Shown piece by piece: positions 24,540-32,015 of a stretch of 64,000 nt of DNA (position 1 is the stretch's first letter; the number at the start of each line of letters is the position of its first letter). This DNA is from JAJXWB01 sp046349215. GTDB lineage: Bacteria; Pseudomonadota; Alphaproteobacteria; Rhizobiales; Beijerinckiaceae. The notes beneath the pieces were generated by a model that was not told where the DNA came from, searched no databases, and saw nothing but the letters and a program-made list of their open reading frames with translations. Location: NCBI GenBank assembly GCA_046349215.1, contig JAXMCV010000001.1:1302001-1366000 (forward strand), given 5' to 3'. The translations under genes and the position numbers were made by a program.

Positions 24540-25283
24540 TCAGTTTGTTGAAACGCCTTCTTCACCAGTACGGATGCCGGGTTCTGCATCGCGGCTCCAA
24601 ACTCCGGCATTTTGACCGGATGCGCCGCCAGTGCCGTCGCCGGCCAACAAGGCGATATGGTCGATGAGCGCAGGCACCCCTTCAACGAGACAGCGCTGCC
24701 CTTCAACATCGACATATTCGCCCTCGGAACCTTCGTGAAAAATCACTGCGGGGCTCGTATCAAAGAGCACACCTTCGCTTATGAGCTGAGCGGCGTTGGC
24801 GTCGAGTATTCTGGCAACGCCCCAGATTTCCGTTTCGTTGTCCTCGGGGTCGGTGTGGACCCATGCGTGAACGATGCTGCCAACCGCACGCGCGGCAAAC
24901 TCGGCGCTGTTCAACTGGCCTGATGCGGGATGATCCACTATCACCGGCAACCCAAGGCACGCTGGCACAAGGTCGCGCCAGATTTCCGGATCACGGAAGG
25001 CAATTTCGTTCAGGCTCGGACGCGCAGCGGCCATAGTCCCTGAGATGCGCAGCGGTACAAGGTAGCTGTTAAAGAACGCTACAGGGCCGATGGAATTATC
25101 AATCTCCATCGCCTTGCAAATATCCGTGAGAGCGAAACGCGGCGTCTCATCTACCGCATCGTCAGCGCGCGCAGCCTCAGAGCGATGCATGGTCTTGCCG
25201 GTGACTTCGCCTTCGGGCGCTCCCATAACTAGGGGCGCAGAGCTTGAGGGGCCGGTTCCCAGATGATCAGCCTTCAATGACAT
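24540..25283 (-). CDS. Prohead-protease-like protein (DUF2213-like)
   Basis: About 247 residues from ATG 25283 (MSLKADHLGTG). The core LPVIVDHPASGQLNSAEFAARAVGSIVHAWV, EIWGVARILDANAAQLISEG and FDTSPAVIF resembles phage maturation proteases of the DUF2213 type. There the His of the DHP motif and the Ser of the TSP motif act in catalysis. Such enzymes process the capsid precursor and scaffold. The start overlaps the previous gene's stop by ten bases. The recognition rests on motif spacing and context, not on a search. Confidence 0.5.
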   Translation of the reverse strand: MSLKADHLGTGPSSSAPLVMGAPEGEVTGKTMHRSEAARADDAVDETPRFALTDICKAMEIDNSIGPVAFFNSYLVPLRISGTMAAARPSLNEIAFRDPEIWRDLVPACLGLPVIVDHPASGQLNSAEFAARAVGSIVHAWVHTDPEDNETEIWGVARILDANAAQLISEGVLFDTSPAVIFHEGSEGEYVDVEGQRCLVEGVPALIDHIALLAGDGTGGASGQNAGVWSRDAEPGIRTGEEGVSTN

Positions 25284-25537
25284 GCGGAAAATCCGTTCTC
25301 GTAGAGTTTGTGCTGAAGCAGGCACCGCGCGGCGCTGGCACGCGCAATCAGATCGACCGCCTCAACGAGCGTGTCGGTGTCGCGGATTTTGCCCGACGAA
25401 ATCAGGCTCATGGTGTCGTCATAGACTTTGTTGAAATATGCCAGCGAGTTCATGATCCGTAGATCACTGGCCGCGATTTCAGCCGCCGTGTTGTCGATGG
25501 CCGGCGTCTCGATCTCATCAAGGTCGATCACGATCAT
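25274..25537 (-). CDS. Hypothetical element protein, 87 residues
   Basis: Not recognised. The sequence is mostly helical and acidic at the N-terminus (MIVIDLDEIETPAIDNTAAEIAASDLRIMNSLAYFNKVYDDTMSLISSGKIRDTDTLVEAVDLI). Its ATG overlaps the preceding gene's TGA by four bases and its end overlaps the protease-like gene. It is therefore translated as part of one leftward unit with both. Confidence 0.6.
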   Translation of the reverse strand: MIVIDLDEIETPAIDNTAAEIAASDLRIMNSLAYFNKVYDDTMSLISSGKIRDTDTLVEAVDLIARASAARCLLQHKLYENGFSACH

Positions 25538-26121
25538 GGCGAAGGGTTCGCAGTGGGAGGGAGCGTCGGTTCGATGACGGCAGTGACGAGACCCGCATTC
25601 AGATCGGAGGTAATCGTCACTCGACCAGCGACCGTGTGAACGCCAGCGGGCAACCCCGAACCGGCTGCGAGCGGCGGGCTTACGGTGGGCGTAGGCTGGG
25701 GTTCTGGGGCGGGCTGCGGGGAAGCTACAGGCCGCGCATTCGTCCGTCCGTACTGGCCCGTACGCACAACCGCCGTATGCCCTTCGCCAAGGCGCGGCAC
25801 CCCGTCACCCCTGGCGATACGGAATGCCGAACCCTTCGCCGGGATGCCTGAGGGGCGGGTGCGCTCAATTATCTGATCGATTGCGGCTTCCGTTGACGCG
25901 GGGTCAGCCAGCGTCAACGCGTCGGGCTGATCGACGGGCGGCTCATAATCTCGGATACGGTCGCGGAGTTCGCTGACGCGGTTGCGGCGCGTCTCAAGTT
26001 CCGCAGCGACCCCGGAGTTGCTGCCCGCCGCCTGTGCGGCTCTTTCCAAATCCTGAAGCTGCGATAACTCCACGCTCAGGAGCGTTTCGAGTTCATCGAG
26101 TGAGGCGAATTGCGTTGCCAT
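25534..26121 (-). CDS. Hypothetical element protein with coiled coil and proline-rich linker
   Basis: 195 residues, family unknown. Residues 5-60 form a likely coiled coil (LDELETLLSVELSQLQDLERAAQAAG; RRNRVSELRDRIRDYE). A middle region contains IDQIIERTRPSGIPAKGSAFRIARGDGVPRLGEGHTAVVRTG. A Pro-rich linker (PQPAPEPQPTPTVSPPL) leads to a short C-terminal beta-like segment. This could be a structural or decoration protein. It is first in the transcript 26121-23763, which begins after a terminator-like hairpin. Confidence 0.6.
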   Translation of the reverse strand: MATQFASLDELETLLSVELSQLQDLERAAQAAGSNSGVAAELETRRNRVSELRDRIRDYEPPVDQPDALTLADPASTEAAIDQIIERTRPSGIPAKGSAFRIARGDGVPRLGEGHTAVVRTGQYGRTNARPVASPQPAPEPQPTPTVSPPLAAGSGLPAGVHTVAGRVTITSDLNAGLVTAVIEPTLPPTANPSP

Positions 26122-26147
26122 GGGATGAAGATCGCTCTGCCCGTTTC

Positions 26148-26188
26148 AAAAAACCCGCGCCGTTTCGGTGTGATTTGGCGCGGATTTT
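26148..26188 (-). terminator. Terminator of the two right-hand element genes
   Basis: CCGCGCC (26155-26161) pairs with GGCGCGG (26177-26183) across a 15-base loop. On the minus strand the stem is followed by a run of T residues (the A-run at 26148-26153). It lies about 70 bases beyond the stop of the gene ending at 26259 and would end that transcript before the next gene. Confidence 0.6.
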
Positions 26189-26258
26189 TGGGTCATGATC
26201 GATGGACGAGGGAAAAAGGGCCGCTCTTGCGAGCGACCCGTTGCCGAGCGTCGATGGG

Positions 26259-26591
26259 CTATGCCGCCTTTTTCTTCCCGTAGTTGCGCAAATACGCGCG
26301 CTGTCTGGGCGTCAATTTGAACCAGTACTCCGCAAGGTCCGACAGAAGAAAGTATGGCATCTCGCCATCCCAAGTTGTGGACCAGAAGAACCGCAATTCA
26401 TAGTTATCGCCATTGAACATCAGGTCCATCGCGTCTTCGGGGATGCCCAGCAACGCAGGAACCAGCTCGGCATTGATGATGTGGCGCGCCGCGTACCAGT
26501 TGTCCGGATGGTTGGGATGATCCTTTGTGAAATAGCTCTCAACGTCGATGAACGAGGCTTGGATCTCGCTTATTTTGGTGGGCTTTTTCAT
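26259..26591 (-). CDS. Hypothetical element protein, 110 residues
   Basis: Not recognised. Aromatic-rich (WYAARHIINAELVPALLGIPEDAMDLMFNGDNYELRFFWSTTWDGEMPYFLLSDLAEYWFKL), with a basic C-terminus (RNYGKKKAA). Lower GC at third codon positions than the chromosomal genes suggests foreign origin. The start overlaps the upstream gene's stop (ATGA), so both are made together. Confidence 0.6.
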   Translation of the reverse strand: MKKPTKISEIQASFIDVESYFTKDHPNHPDNWYAARHIINAELVPALLGIPEDAMDLMFNGDNYELRFFWSTTWDGEMPYFLLSDLAEYWFKLTPRQRAYLRNYGKKKAA

Positions 26592-26884
26592 GATGCGCTC
26601 CTCTTAGCTTCCCTCATGCCTTCCAGAAACTGGCCTATCACGATGAGCGCATCGACCAGCGGGTAGTAGGCATTCCCCTTGTTGTAGAATGGAAACACGA
26701 GTTCGGTGAGAAACGTCATGTTTTCCCAATCATCAGAGCCGATCTTCAGCAGCTCGCAGATTTCCTGTTCTGAGATTATGGAAAAGCGCGTTCCGTCTAA
26801 CACTCGACGCATGACAGGACTGAGAGTTGGTTTCGTCTGCTTGACCGGCAGTTTCACCGCAGCGCGCCTTTTCGGTTTGGCCAT
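26588..26884 (-). CDS. Hypothetical element protein, 98 residues
   Basis: Not recognised. A basic N-terminus (MAKPKRRAAVKLPVKQTKPTL) is followed by a compact acidic region (FSIISEQEICELLKIGSDDWENMTFLTELVFPFYNKGNAYYPLVDALIVIGQFLEGMREA). It is the rightmost gene of the element, reading inward from attR, and forms a pair with the 110-residue gene. In satellites and phages this position often holds regulators, but no helix-turn-helix is evident. Confidence 0.6.
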   Translation of the reverse strand: MAKPKRRAAVKLPVKQTKPTLSPVMRRVLDGTRFSIISEQEICELLKIGSDDWENMTFLTELVFPFYNKGNAYYPLVDALIVIGQFLEGMREAKRSAS

Positions 26885-26980
26885 TGGAACCTCCGTCGTT
26901 GGCCGTTAACCCGAATGGTGTGCGCCGGTTGCGCTCTCATCAGCAACGTTCTCGGAAAGCCCCGAACAGCCCCAGTCGTC

Positions 26981-27002
26981 TCGGTTAGGCCCGGTTAGGC
27001 CC
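26981..27002. promoter_or_regulatory. Candidate integrase arm-type sites, right end
   Basis: Tandem CGGTTAGGCC and CGGTTAGGCC units, matching the pair just inside attL and in the same orientation. The surrounding 262-base gap (26885-27146) holds no gene; it is G-rich with several short GGCGGGG runs. Assignment as integrase or excisionase sites is inference. Confidence 0.4.
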
Positions 27003-27146
27003 GCAAATTTTGTTGGGTTGAAACGCCGGGCGGCGGCGGGCGGGGCGGATAGAAAAAGTGCCATCAGCCGGGCGGGGTTCGCCTGTGGCGGGGGCGGGGT
27101 TTACGCGGTTTTTCGGGGCTGAAAAGCGGGAAGCGATTGATCTAAC

Positions 27147-27174
27147 AACAAAAAACCCCGCGCCAGGCGCGGGG
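27147..27174 (-). repeat. attR: 28-bp direct repeat and terminator of the cytochrome c gene
   Basis: Identical to 20053-20080. On the minus strand the CCCCGCGCC/GGCGCGGGG stem is followed by a T6 run, a textbook intrinsic terminator placed 27 bases after the cytochrome c stop. The native terminator function is preserved on this side of the insertion. Confidence 0.8.
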
Positions 27175-27200
27175 TTCTTCGTCTGTGGCGCTTGCCGGGC

Positions 27201-27596
27201 TTACTTCTTCGGCGAGCCGTCGGCGGCGAACGTGTTCAGGTAGGCCCACACGTCGTCGCGGTCCTGCTCGTTGGGCAGGCCGGGGAAGATCATCTTGGTG
27301 CCGGGGATCTTTGCCTTCGGATTGGTGATGTATTCCTTGAAGGTCGCCTCGTCCCAGGTGATGCCCGAGTTCTTGTTGGCGTCGGTGTAGTTGTAGCCCT
27401 CGATCGAGCCGCTCTTGCGCCCCGGCAATCCGTTGAGGATCGGGCCGACGCCGTTCTTCGCATCGGGGCCGACCTTGTGGCAGGTCTTGCACTTCGCGAA
27501 GACGGTCTCGCCCTTCGCTGCGTCGCCGGCGGCGAGAGCGGGGGAAGCAATCAGGCCAGCGCCGATACCGGCGACAACAAGAGCAGCAAACTTCAT
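27201..27596 (-). CDS. Class I cytochrome c (c2/c550-like)
   Basis: Periplasmic electron carrier of 131 residues. The signal peptide is MKFAALVVAGIGAGLIASPA ending ALA. The heme site CKTCH (CxxCH) lies near residue 36 and the axial methionine is in GTKMIFPG near residue 100, followed by the C-terminal helix RDDVWAYLNTF. This is the layout of the mitochondrial-like cytochrome c2 group. AAGGA precedes the ATG. It is transcribed alone and ends at the attR terminator. Confidence 0.94.
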   Translation of the reverse strand: MKFAALVVAGIGAGLIASPALAAGDAAKGETVFAKCKTCHKVGPDAKNGVGPILNGLPGRKSGSIEGYNYTDANKNSGITWDEATFKEYITNPKAKIPGTKMIFPGLPNEQDRDDVWAYLNTFAADGSPKK

Positions 27597-27833
27597 CTGG
27601 TGTCCTTTCGTCGGGCTCCGGACGCGTCGAGCGGGCGCGGAACGTGGGGGGTATATGCTCGGGCAGTCCTTAAATTTCAACCACGACGAAGCGCCTGCCA
27701 TTCCGACTTTGGAACGACCCCCGAGGCTGCGTCCAAATGCCTCACGGTCGCGCACGACCGCCGGGCGGGCGGTTGTCGGGTCCCGCCGGCCGTAGCATTC
27801 TCTCCAAAACAGCCAGAATCTCGGGAGGATCGG

Positions 27834-28655
27834 GTGGAATCGGACAGATACGGCCGCGGACAGGACCGGCTGGCGGGACGCGTGGCGATCGTCACAGGGG
27901 CGGGTTCGCGGGCCGACGGCATCGGCAACGGCCGCGCGGCGGCGATCCTGCTCGCCCGCAACGGGGCGCGGGTCATTCTCGTGGACATGAAGCCGGAATG
28001 GGCCGAACGCACCCGCGAGATGATCGCGGCGGAAGGCGGCGAGGCTGTCGTCGTGGTCGCCGACGTGACCAGGCCCGAGGATTGCCGGCGCATCGTCGAG
28101 ACGGCGGTCGCGACCTGGGGACGGCTCGACATTCTCGTCAACAATGTCGGCATCGGCGGCCCGCCAGGCACGGCGGTCGAGGTCGACCTCGAAGGCTGGA
28201 ACCAGGGCCTGCTCGTCAACGTCACCTCGATGATGCTGATGTCGAAATTCGCCATACCCGAAATGAAGAAGGCGGGCGGCGGTTCGATCATCAACATCTC
28301 GTCGGTGGCGGGCCTGCGCGGCGGCATAGCCAACCTGCTCTACCCGACGTCGAAGGGCGCGGTCGTCAACATGACGCGCGCCATGGCCTATCACCACGGG
28401 CCGGACCTCATCCGCGTCAATTGCATCTGCCCGGGCATGGTCTACACGCCGATGGTCTATGCGGCCGGCATGTCCGACGAAATGCGCGAGCACCGGCGCA
28501 AGCGCTCGGCGCTGCAGGTGGAAGGTTCGGGCTGGGACGTCGGCGGCGGCGTCCTCTATCTCGCTTCCGACGATGCGCGCTGGGTGACGGGAACCATCCT
28601 GCCGATCGACGCCGGCGCCACCGCCGTCAGTTCGACGCCCTCGCCCGTGAAGTGA
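27834..28655 (+). CDS. Short-chain dehydrogenase/reductase
   Basis: 273 residues, Rossmann-fold SDR. The cofactor motif TGAGSRADGIG, the acidic residue in VILVDMK (favouring NAD), NNVG, the catalytic Ser in NISSVAG and the YPTSK active-site motif are all present. GTG 27834 follows GGGAGGAT. First gene of a rightward cluster with a YdhR-like protein, a 2-hydroxyacid dehydrogenase, a DUF1028 protein, a binding protein and a CMD protein. An alcohol or keto-acid oxidation step in catabolism is likely; substrate unknown. Confidence 0.92.
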   Translation: MESDRYGRGQDRLAGRVAIVTGAGSRADGIGNGRAAAILLARNGARVILVDMKPEWAERTREMIAAEGGEAVVVVADVTRPEDCRRIVETAVATWGRLDILVNNVGIGGPPGTAVEVDLEGWNQGLLVNVTSMMLMSKFAIPEMKKAGGGSIINISSVAGLRGGIANLLYPTSKGAVVNMTRAMAYHHGPDLIRVNCICPGMVYTPMVYAAGMSDEMREHRRKRSALQVEGSGWDVGGGVLYLASDDARWVTGTILPIDAGATAVSSTPSPVK

Positions 28656-28662
28656 GGCGGCC

Positions 28663-28992
28663 ATGATCGTCGAACTCGTCGAATTCCGCGTGCCGCCCGG
28701 CTGGACACGCGAGCAGATCCTCGAGGACGCACGCCATACGGTCGCCAAATGGCGCGCCGACCCCGATCTCGTGCGCAAGCACTATCTCGTCGGCGAGAAC
28801 GGCATGGCCGGCGCGTTCTACATCTGGCCGTCGCGGGAAGCCGCCGAGCGCGGACATGATGCGGCCTGGCGCGCCGGCGTGGAGAAGCGGACCGGTTCGC
28901 AGCCCTCGATCCGCTATTTCGACCTGATGATGATCGTCGACAATGCGGCGGGCGCGACGACGGAATATCCGCCCGGAGCGACGAGGATTTGA
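28663..28992 (+). CDS. YdhR-like small protein (putative monooxygenase fold)
   Basis: 109 residues with the dimeric ferredoxin-like pattern of YdhR-type proteins: a first strand IVELVEFRVPPGWTREQILEDARH, then KHYLVGENGMAGAFYIWPSREAAERGH and a final strand IRYFDLMMIVDN. The family is annotated as putative monooxygenase but enzymatic activity is rarely shown. It follows the SDR by seven bases and is probably co-transcribed with it. Confidence 0.7.
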   Translation: MIVELVEFRVPPGWTREQILEDARHTVAKWRADPDLVRKHYLVGENGMAGAFYIWPSREAAERGHDAAWRAGVEKRTGSQPSIRYFDLMMIVDNAAGATTEYPPGATRI

Positions 28993-29047
28993 CGGCGCCG
29001 CCTCCCCGCCTGCCATAATGGGGCGTTGCGGAGGTCGGGAGGCGCGT

Positions 29048-30211
29048 TTGGCCGGAACCTACAATGTCACGGCCGTCACGCCGTCGGACTATCGGCGGCT
29101 CGCCGAGAAACGGCTGCCGCGCTTCCTGTTCGACTATATCGACGGCGGCGCCAACGACGAGGCGACGCTCGCCGCCAACATCGGCGATTTCCGCGACATA
29201 AGACTGCGCCAGCGCGTGATGCGCGACGTGTCGGCAATCGACACGTCGACCATGCTGGCCGGCGACAAGGCGTCGATGCCGGTCATCCTGGCGCCGGTCG
29301 GCATGGCCGGCATGATGGCGCGGCGCGGCGAAACGCAGGCGGTGCGCGCCGCGAACGCCATGGACATTCCGTTCACGCTTTCCACCGTCGGCATCTGCGA
29401 CCTCGCGGAAGTGAAGCAGGCCGCCTCGAAACCCTTCTGGTTCCAGCTCTACATGATGCGCGACCGCGGCGTGGTGAAGGAACTTCTGGCGCGCGCCGAA
29501 GCCGCGGGCTGCACGAAGCTCGCATTTACTGTCGATCTGGCGATCACCGGAATGCGGCACCGCGACCTGCGCAACGGCGCGCTGTCGAGTTCGTTCGCAG
29601 CGAAAGCCGTCAAGGCGTTCGAGATCGCAAGGCATCCGCATTGGCTGTTCGACGTCGCGATCGGCGGCAAGCCGCATGGTTTCGGCAATCTGTCGGACCA
29701 GGTGCCCGATCCCAACCGTCTCGAAGCCTTTACCGCCTGGGTGGCCAGCCAGTTCGATTCTTCCGTCACCTGGAAGGACATCGAATGGCTGCGCAGCGTG
29801 TGGAAGGGCAATCTCATCATCAAGGGCGTTCTGGAAGCCGAGGATGCGCGCGCCGCCGCGCAAGCCGGCGCCGACGGCGTGATCGTTTCCAACCACGGCG
29901 GCCGACAACTCGACGGCGTGGCGTCATCCGTTTCCAAACTGCCCGAGGTGGCCGAGGCCGTCGGATCGCGCATGGATGTATTCATGGACGGCGGCGTGCG
30001 CAGCGGCATCGACGTGTTCAAGGCGCTGGCGCTCGGCGCGAAAGGCGTGATGATCGGCAGGCCGTGGGTCTGGGCGCTGGCAGGCGCCGGCGAGAAGGGC
30101 GTGCGCGACCTGCTGGCGATCATGCGGCAGGAATTGCGCGTGGCGATGGCGCTGTCGGGCGTCAATCGCATCGAGGACATCGGACGGGACGCACTCGACG
30201 CATTGCGCTGA
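29048..30211 (+). CDS. FMN-dependent alpha-hydroxy-acid dehydrogenase (LldD-like)
   Basis: About 387 residues. Oxidises a 2-hydroxy acid, such as lactate, glycolate or mandelate, to the keto acid through FMN. Hallmarks are RFLFDYIDGGANDEATL, LAPVGMAGMM, FQLYMMRDRGVVKELL, the active-site VSNHGGRQLDG (His and Arg) and the phosphate-binding DGGVRSGIDVFKALALGAKGVMIGRPW. TTG 29048 is the best start because GGGAGG lies six bases before it; the ATG at 29018 has no such site. Third gene of the catabolic-looking cluster. Confidence 0.92.
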   Translation: MAGTYNVTAVTPSDYRRLAEKRLPRFLFDYIDGGANDEATLAANIGDFRDIRLRQRVMRDVSAIDTSTMLAGDKASMPVILAPVGMAGMMARRGETQAVRAANAMDIPFTLSTVGICDLAEVKQAASKPFWFQLYMMRDRGVVKELLARAEAAGCTKLAFTVDLAITGMRHRDLRNGALSSSFAAKAVKAFEIARHPHWLFDVAIGGKPHGFGNLSDQVPDPNRLEAFTAWVASQFDSSVTWKDIEWLRSVWKGNLIIKGVLEAEDARAAAQAGADGVIVSNHGGRQLDGVASSVSKLPEVAEAVGSRMDVFMDGGVRSGIDVFKALALGAKGVMIGRPWVWALAGAGEKGVRDLLAIMRQELRVAMALSGVNRIEDIGRDALDALR

Positions 30212-30243
30212 GCGTCGAGAAGATAAAAGCAACAGGGGGAAGC

Positions 30244-30972
30244 ATGACCTATTCGATCGTCGCGAAATGTCCGCGCACCGGACAATACGGCGTGGCGGTG
30301 TCCACCTATTCGCCGCGCGTCGGCGCGACCGTGCCGCTCGTCGTGCCGAACCGAGGCGCGGTGGCGTTCCAGAGCGTCGTCAGTCCCGACTTCCGCCAGA
30401 TGGCTGCCGATCTCGTTGCGACCGGCGCCAGCGCCGAGGGCGTGCTGCGCGAACTGGAAATGAAGGACCGTTTCTGGCCGAGCCGCCAGGTGTCGATCGT
30501 CGACGTATCGGGTCATGTCGCGGCCTTCACCGGCGACAAGGCGCCGGCTCACGCCGAGCATCGTCTCGGCAAGGGTTTCGCGGTCGCCGGCAATGTCGTC
30601 ACGGAAGTCTGCGTCGGCGACGCCTTCAAGGAATTCGAATCGACGCAGGACAGCGATCTCACGCTTGCGGAACGGTTGATGCGCGGACTGGAAGCCGGCG
30701 CGCGTTCCGGCGGACAGAAGGAAGGCCTGACGTCAGCCTCGCTGCTCGTCTACGACCGCTATTCGTTCCCGACCGTCGACCTGCGCGTCGACGTGCACGA
30801 CACACCCGTCATCGAATTGCGCAAGGTGTGGGAGTTCTACAAGCCGATGGTCGATTTCTACATCCAGCGCAACATCGACCCGACCGGCCTCGAAAGATGG
30901 TGGCAGGCGAAGATGAAGCTGACGCCGGGCTGGACGCCGAACCATCTGGTTCGCGTCATTCCGCAGCAATAG
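30244..30972 (+). CDS. DUF1028 family putative Ntn-type hydrolase
   Basis: 242 residues. The N-terminal MTYSIVAKCPRTGQYGVAVSTYSPRVGATVPLV and the segments FWPSRQVSIVDVSGHVAAFTG and KGFAVAGNVV are diagnostic of DUF1028, thought to have an N-terminal-nucleophile hydrolase fold and often found with amide- or peptide-degrading genes. A C-terminal extension (RKVWEFYKPMVDFYIQRNIDPTGLERWWQAKMKL) is present. GGGGGA precedes the ATG. Its place in the cluster suggests hydrolysis of an amide or ester substrate. Confidence 0.88.
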   Translation: MTYSIVAKCPRTGQYGVAVSTYSPRVGATVPLVVPNRGAVAFQSVVSPDFRQMAADLVATGASAEGVLRELEMKDRFWPSRQVSIVDVSGHVAAFTGDKAPAHAEHRLGKGFAVAGNVVTEVCVGDAFKEFESTQDSDLTLAERLMRGLEAGARSGGQKEGLTSASLLVYDRYSFPTVDLRVDVHDTPVIELRKVWEFYKPMVDFYIQRNIDPTGLERWWQAKMKLTPGWTPNHLVRVIPQQ

Positions 30973-30981
30973 GAGCGCCGC

Positions 30982-31989
30982 GTGTCGTTACGTCGTTCCG
31001 TCGCCGCGCTGGCCGTCGCATTTCTAGCCCTTGCGGCGCCCGCGCGCGCCGAGCCTCAGAAGGTGCGGCTGGCCAAGCAGGTCGGCCTCGCCTCGCTGAC
31101 GCTGCTCGTCATGGAGCACGAGAAGCTTCTCGAGAAACATCTCGCCGCTTCCGGCCTTGCTGGTGTGGAGGTGAACTGGTCGGTATTCGGCAGCGGCGCA
31201 GTCATGAACGACGGGCTGCTCTCGGGCAATCTCGATTTTGCGGCGGGCGGCTCGATCCCGCTCGCCGTCCTCTGGTCGAAAACGGTCGGCACGCCGAACG
31301 AAGTGCGCGCGGCCTGCGGCTTGAACGCCATCCCGATGTATCTCGACACGCGCAATCCGGACGTGAAGTCGATCCGCGACTTCACCGAGAAGGACAAGAT
31401 CGCCGTGCCGGCGATCAAGGTGTCGATCCAGGCCGTGACGTTGCAGATGGCGGCCGCGAAAGAATGGGGCGAGGCGAATTACGCGAAGCTCGACCCGCTG
31501 ACCGTCTCGATGAACGGCACGGATTCCTTCGTCGCCCTGACATCGGGCGCCGGCGAATTGACGGCGCGCTTCGGCGGCGCGCCCTATGCGCAGATCGAAC
31601 AGAAAAAGCCCGGCATCCGGACCGTGCTCAATTCCTACGACGTGCTCGGCGGTCCGCACGACACCAACCTCATCTACACGACGAAGAAGTTCCGCGACGA
31701 GAATCCGAAGACATACGCCGCCTTTCTCGCCGCGTTCCGCGAGGCGACGGATCTCGTCAATGCCGACAAGCGCAAGGCGGCCGAAATCTACCTGAAGCTG
31801 GCGCCCGAGAAAGTCAGCGTCGACGAACTGACGGACATCCTGAAAGATCCGCAGGTGATTTCGAGCCTGACGCCGCTCGGCGTGATGAAATTCGTGGACT
31901 TCGCCTTCAAAACCGGCACGATCAGGAAGAAGCCGGACAGCTGGAAAGACCTGTTCTTTCCGGAGGTCCACGATCTTCCCGGCAATTGA
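30982..31989 (+). CDS. Orphan ABC substrate-binding protein, NMT1/SsuA type
   Basis: 335 residues with a signal peptide (MSLRRSVAALAVAFLALAAP, cleavage after ARA). The fold pattern (VRLAKQVGLASLTLLVMEHEKLLEKHL; GNLDFAAGGSIPLAVLWSKTVGT; IAVPAIKVSIQAVTLQMAA) matches the nitrate/taurine/thiamine-precursor group. No ATPase or permease gene follows, so it must use components encoded elsewhere. It presumably captures the substrate that the neighbouring enzymes degrade. GTG start with AGGAG upstream. Confidence 0.88.
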   Translation: MSLRRSVAALAVAFLALAAPARAEPQKVRLAKQVGLASLTLLVMEHEKLLEKHLAASGLAGVEVNWSVFGSGAVMNDGLLSGNLDFAAGGSIPLAVLWSKTVGTPNEVRAACGLNAIPMYLDTRNPDVKSIRDFTEKDKIAVPAIKVSIQAVTLQMAAAKEWGEANYAKLDPLTVSMNGTDSFVALTSGAGELTARFGGAPYAQIEQKKPGIRTVLNSYDVLGGPHDTNLIYTTKKFRDENPKTYAAFLAAFREATDLVNADKRKAAEIYLKLAPEKVSVDELTDILKDPQVISSLTPLGVMKFVDFAFKTGTIRKKPDSWKDLFFPEVHDLPGN

Positions 31990-32015
31990 TTTCGACTTAC
32001 CGACGGACAAGCGCC

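Larger units (their letters stand above)
20053..27174. mobile_element. 7.1-kb integrative element (decayed satellite/prophage-like) in a terminator
   Basis: Bounded by identical 28-bp direct repeats (20053-20080 and 27147-27174) that contain a GC-rich terminator hairpin. Inside, a tyrosine-integrase N-terminus sits next to the left repeat, in the usual position for such elements. All other native genes are transcribed leftward and include a phage prohead-protease-like gene, a DUF5681 gene and several short orphans. Base composition of the right-hand genes is visibly lower in GC than the flanks. An IS21 element has replaced the rest of the integrase and part of the cargo. Removing the element would join convergent livF and cytochrome c through one shared terminator. 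Confidence 0.75.

Noticed and set aside
27597..28778. Minus-strand extension of the cytochrome c frame over the SDR gene
   Set aside because: The cytochrome begins with its signal peptide at 27596 after an AAGGA box; the extension is antisense to a clear SDR.
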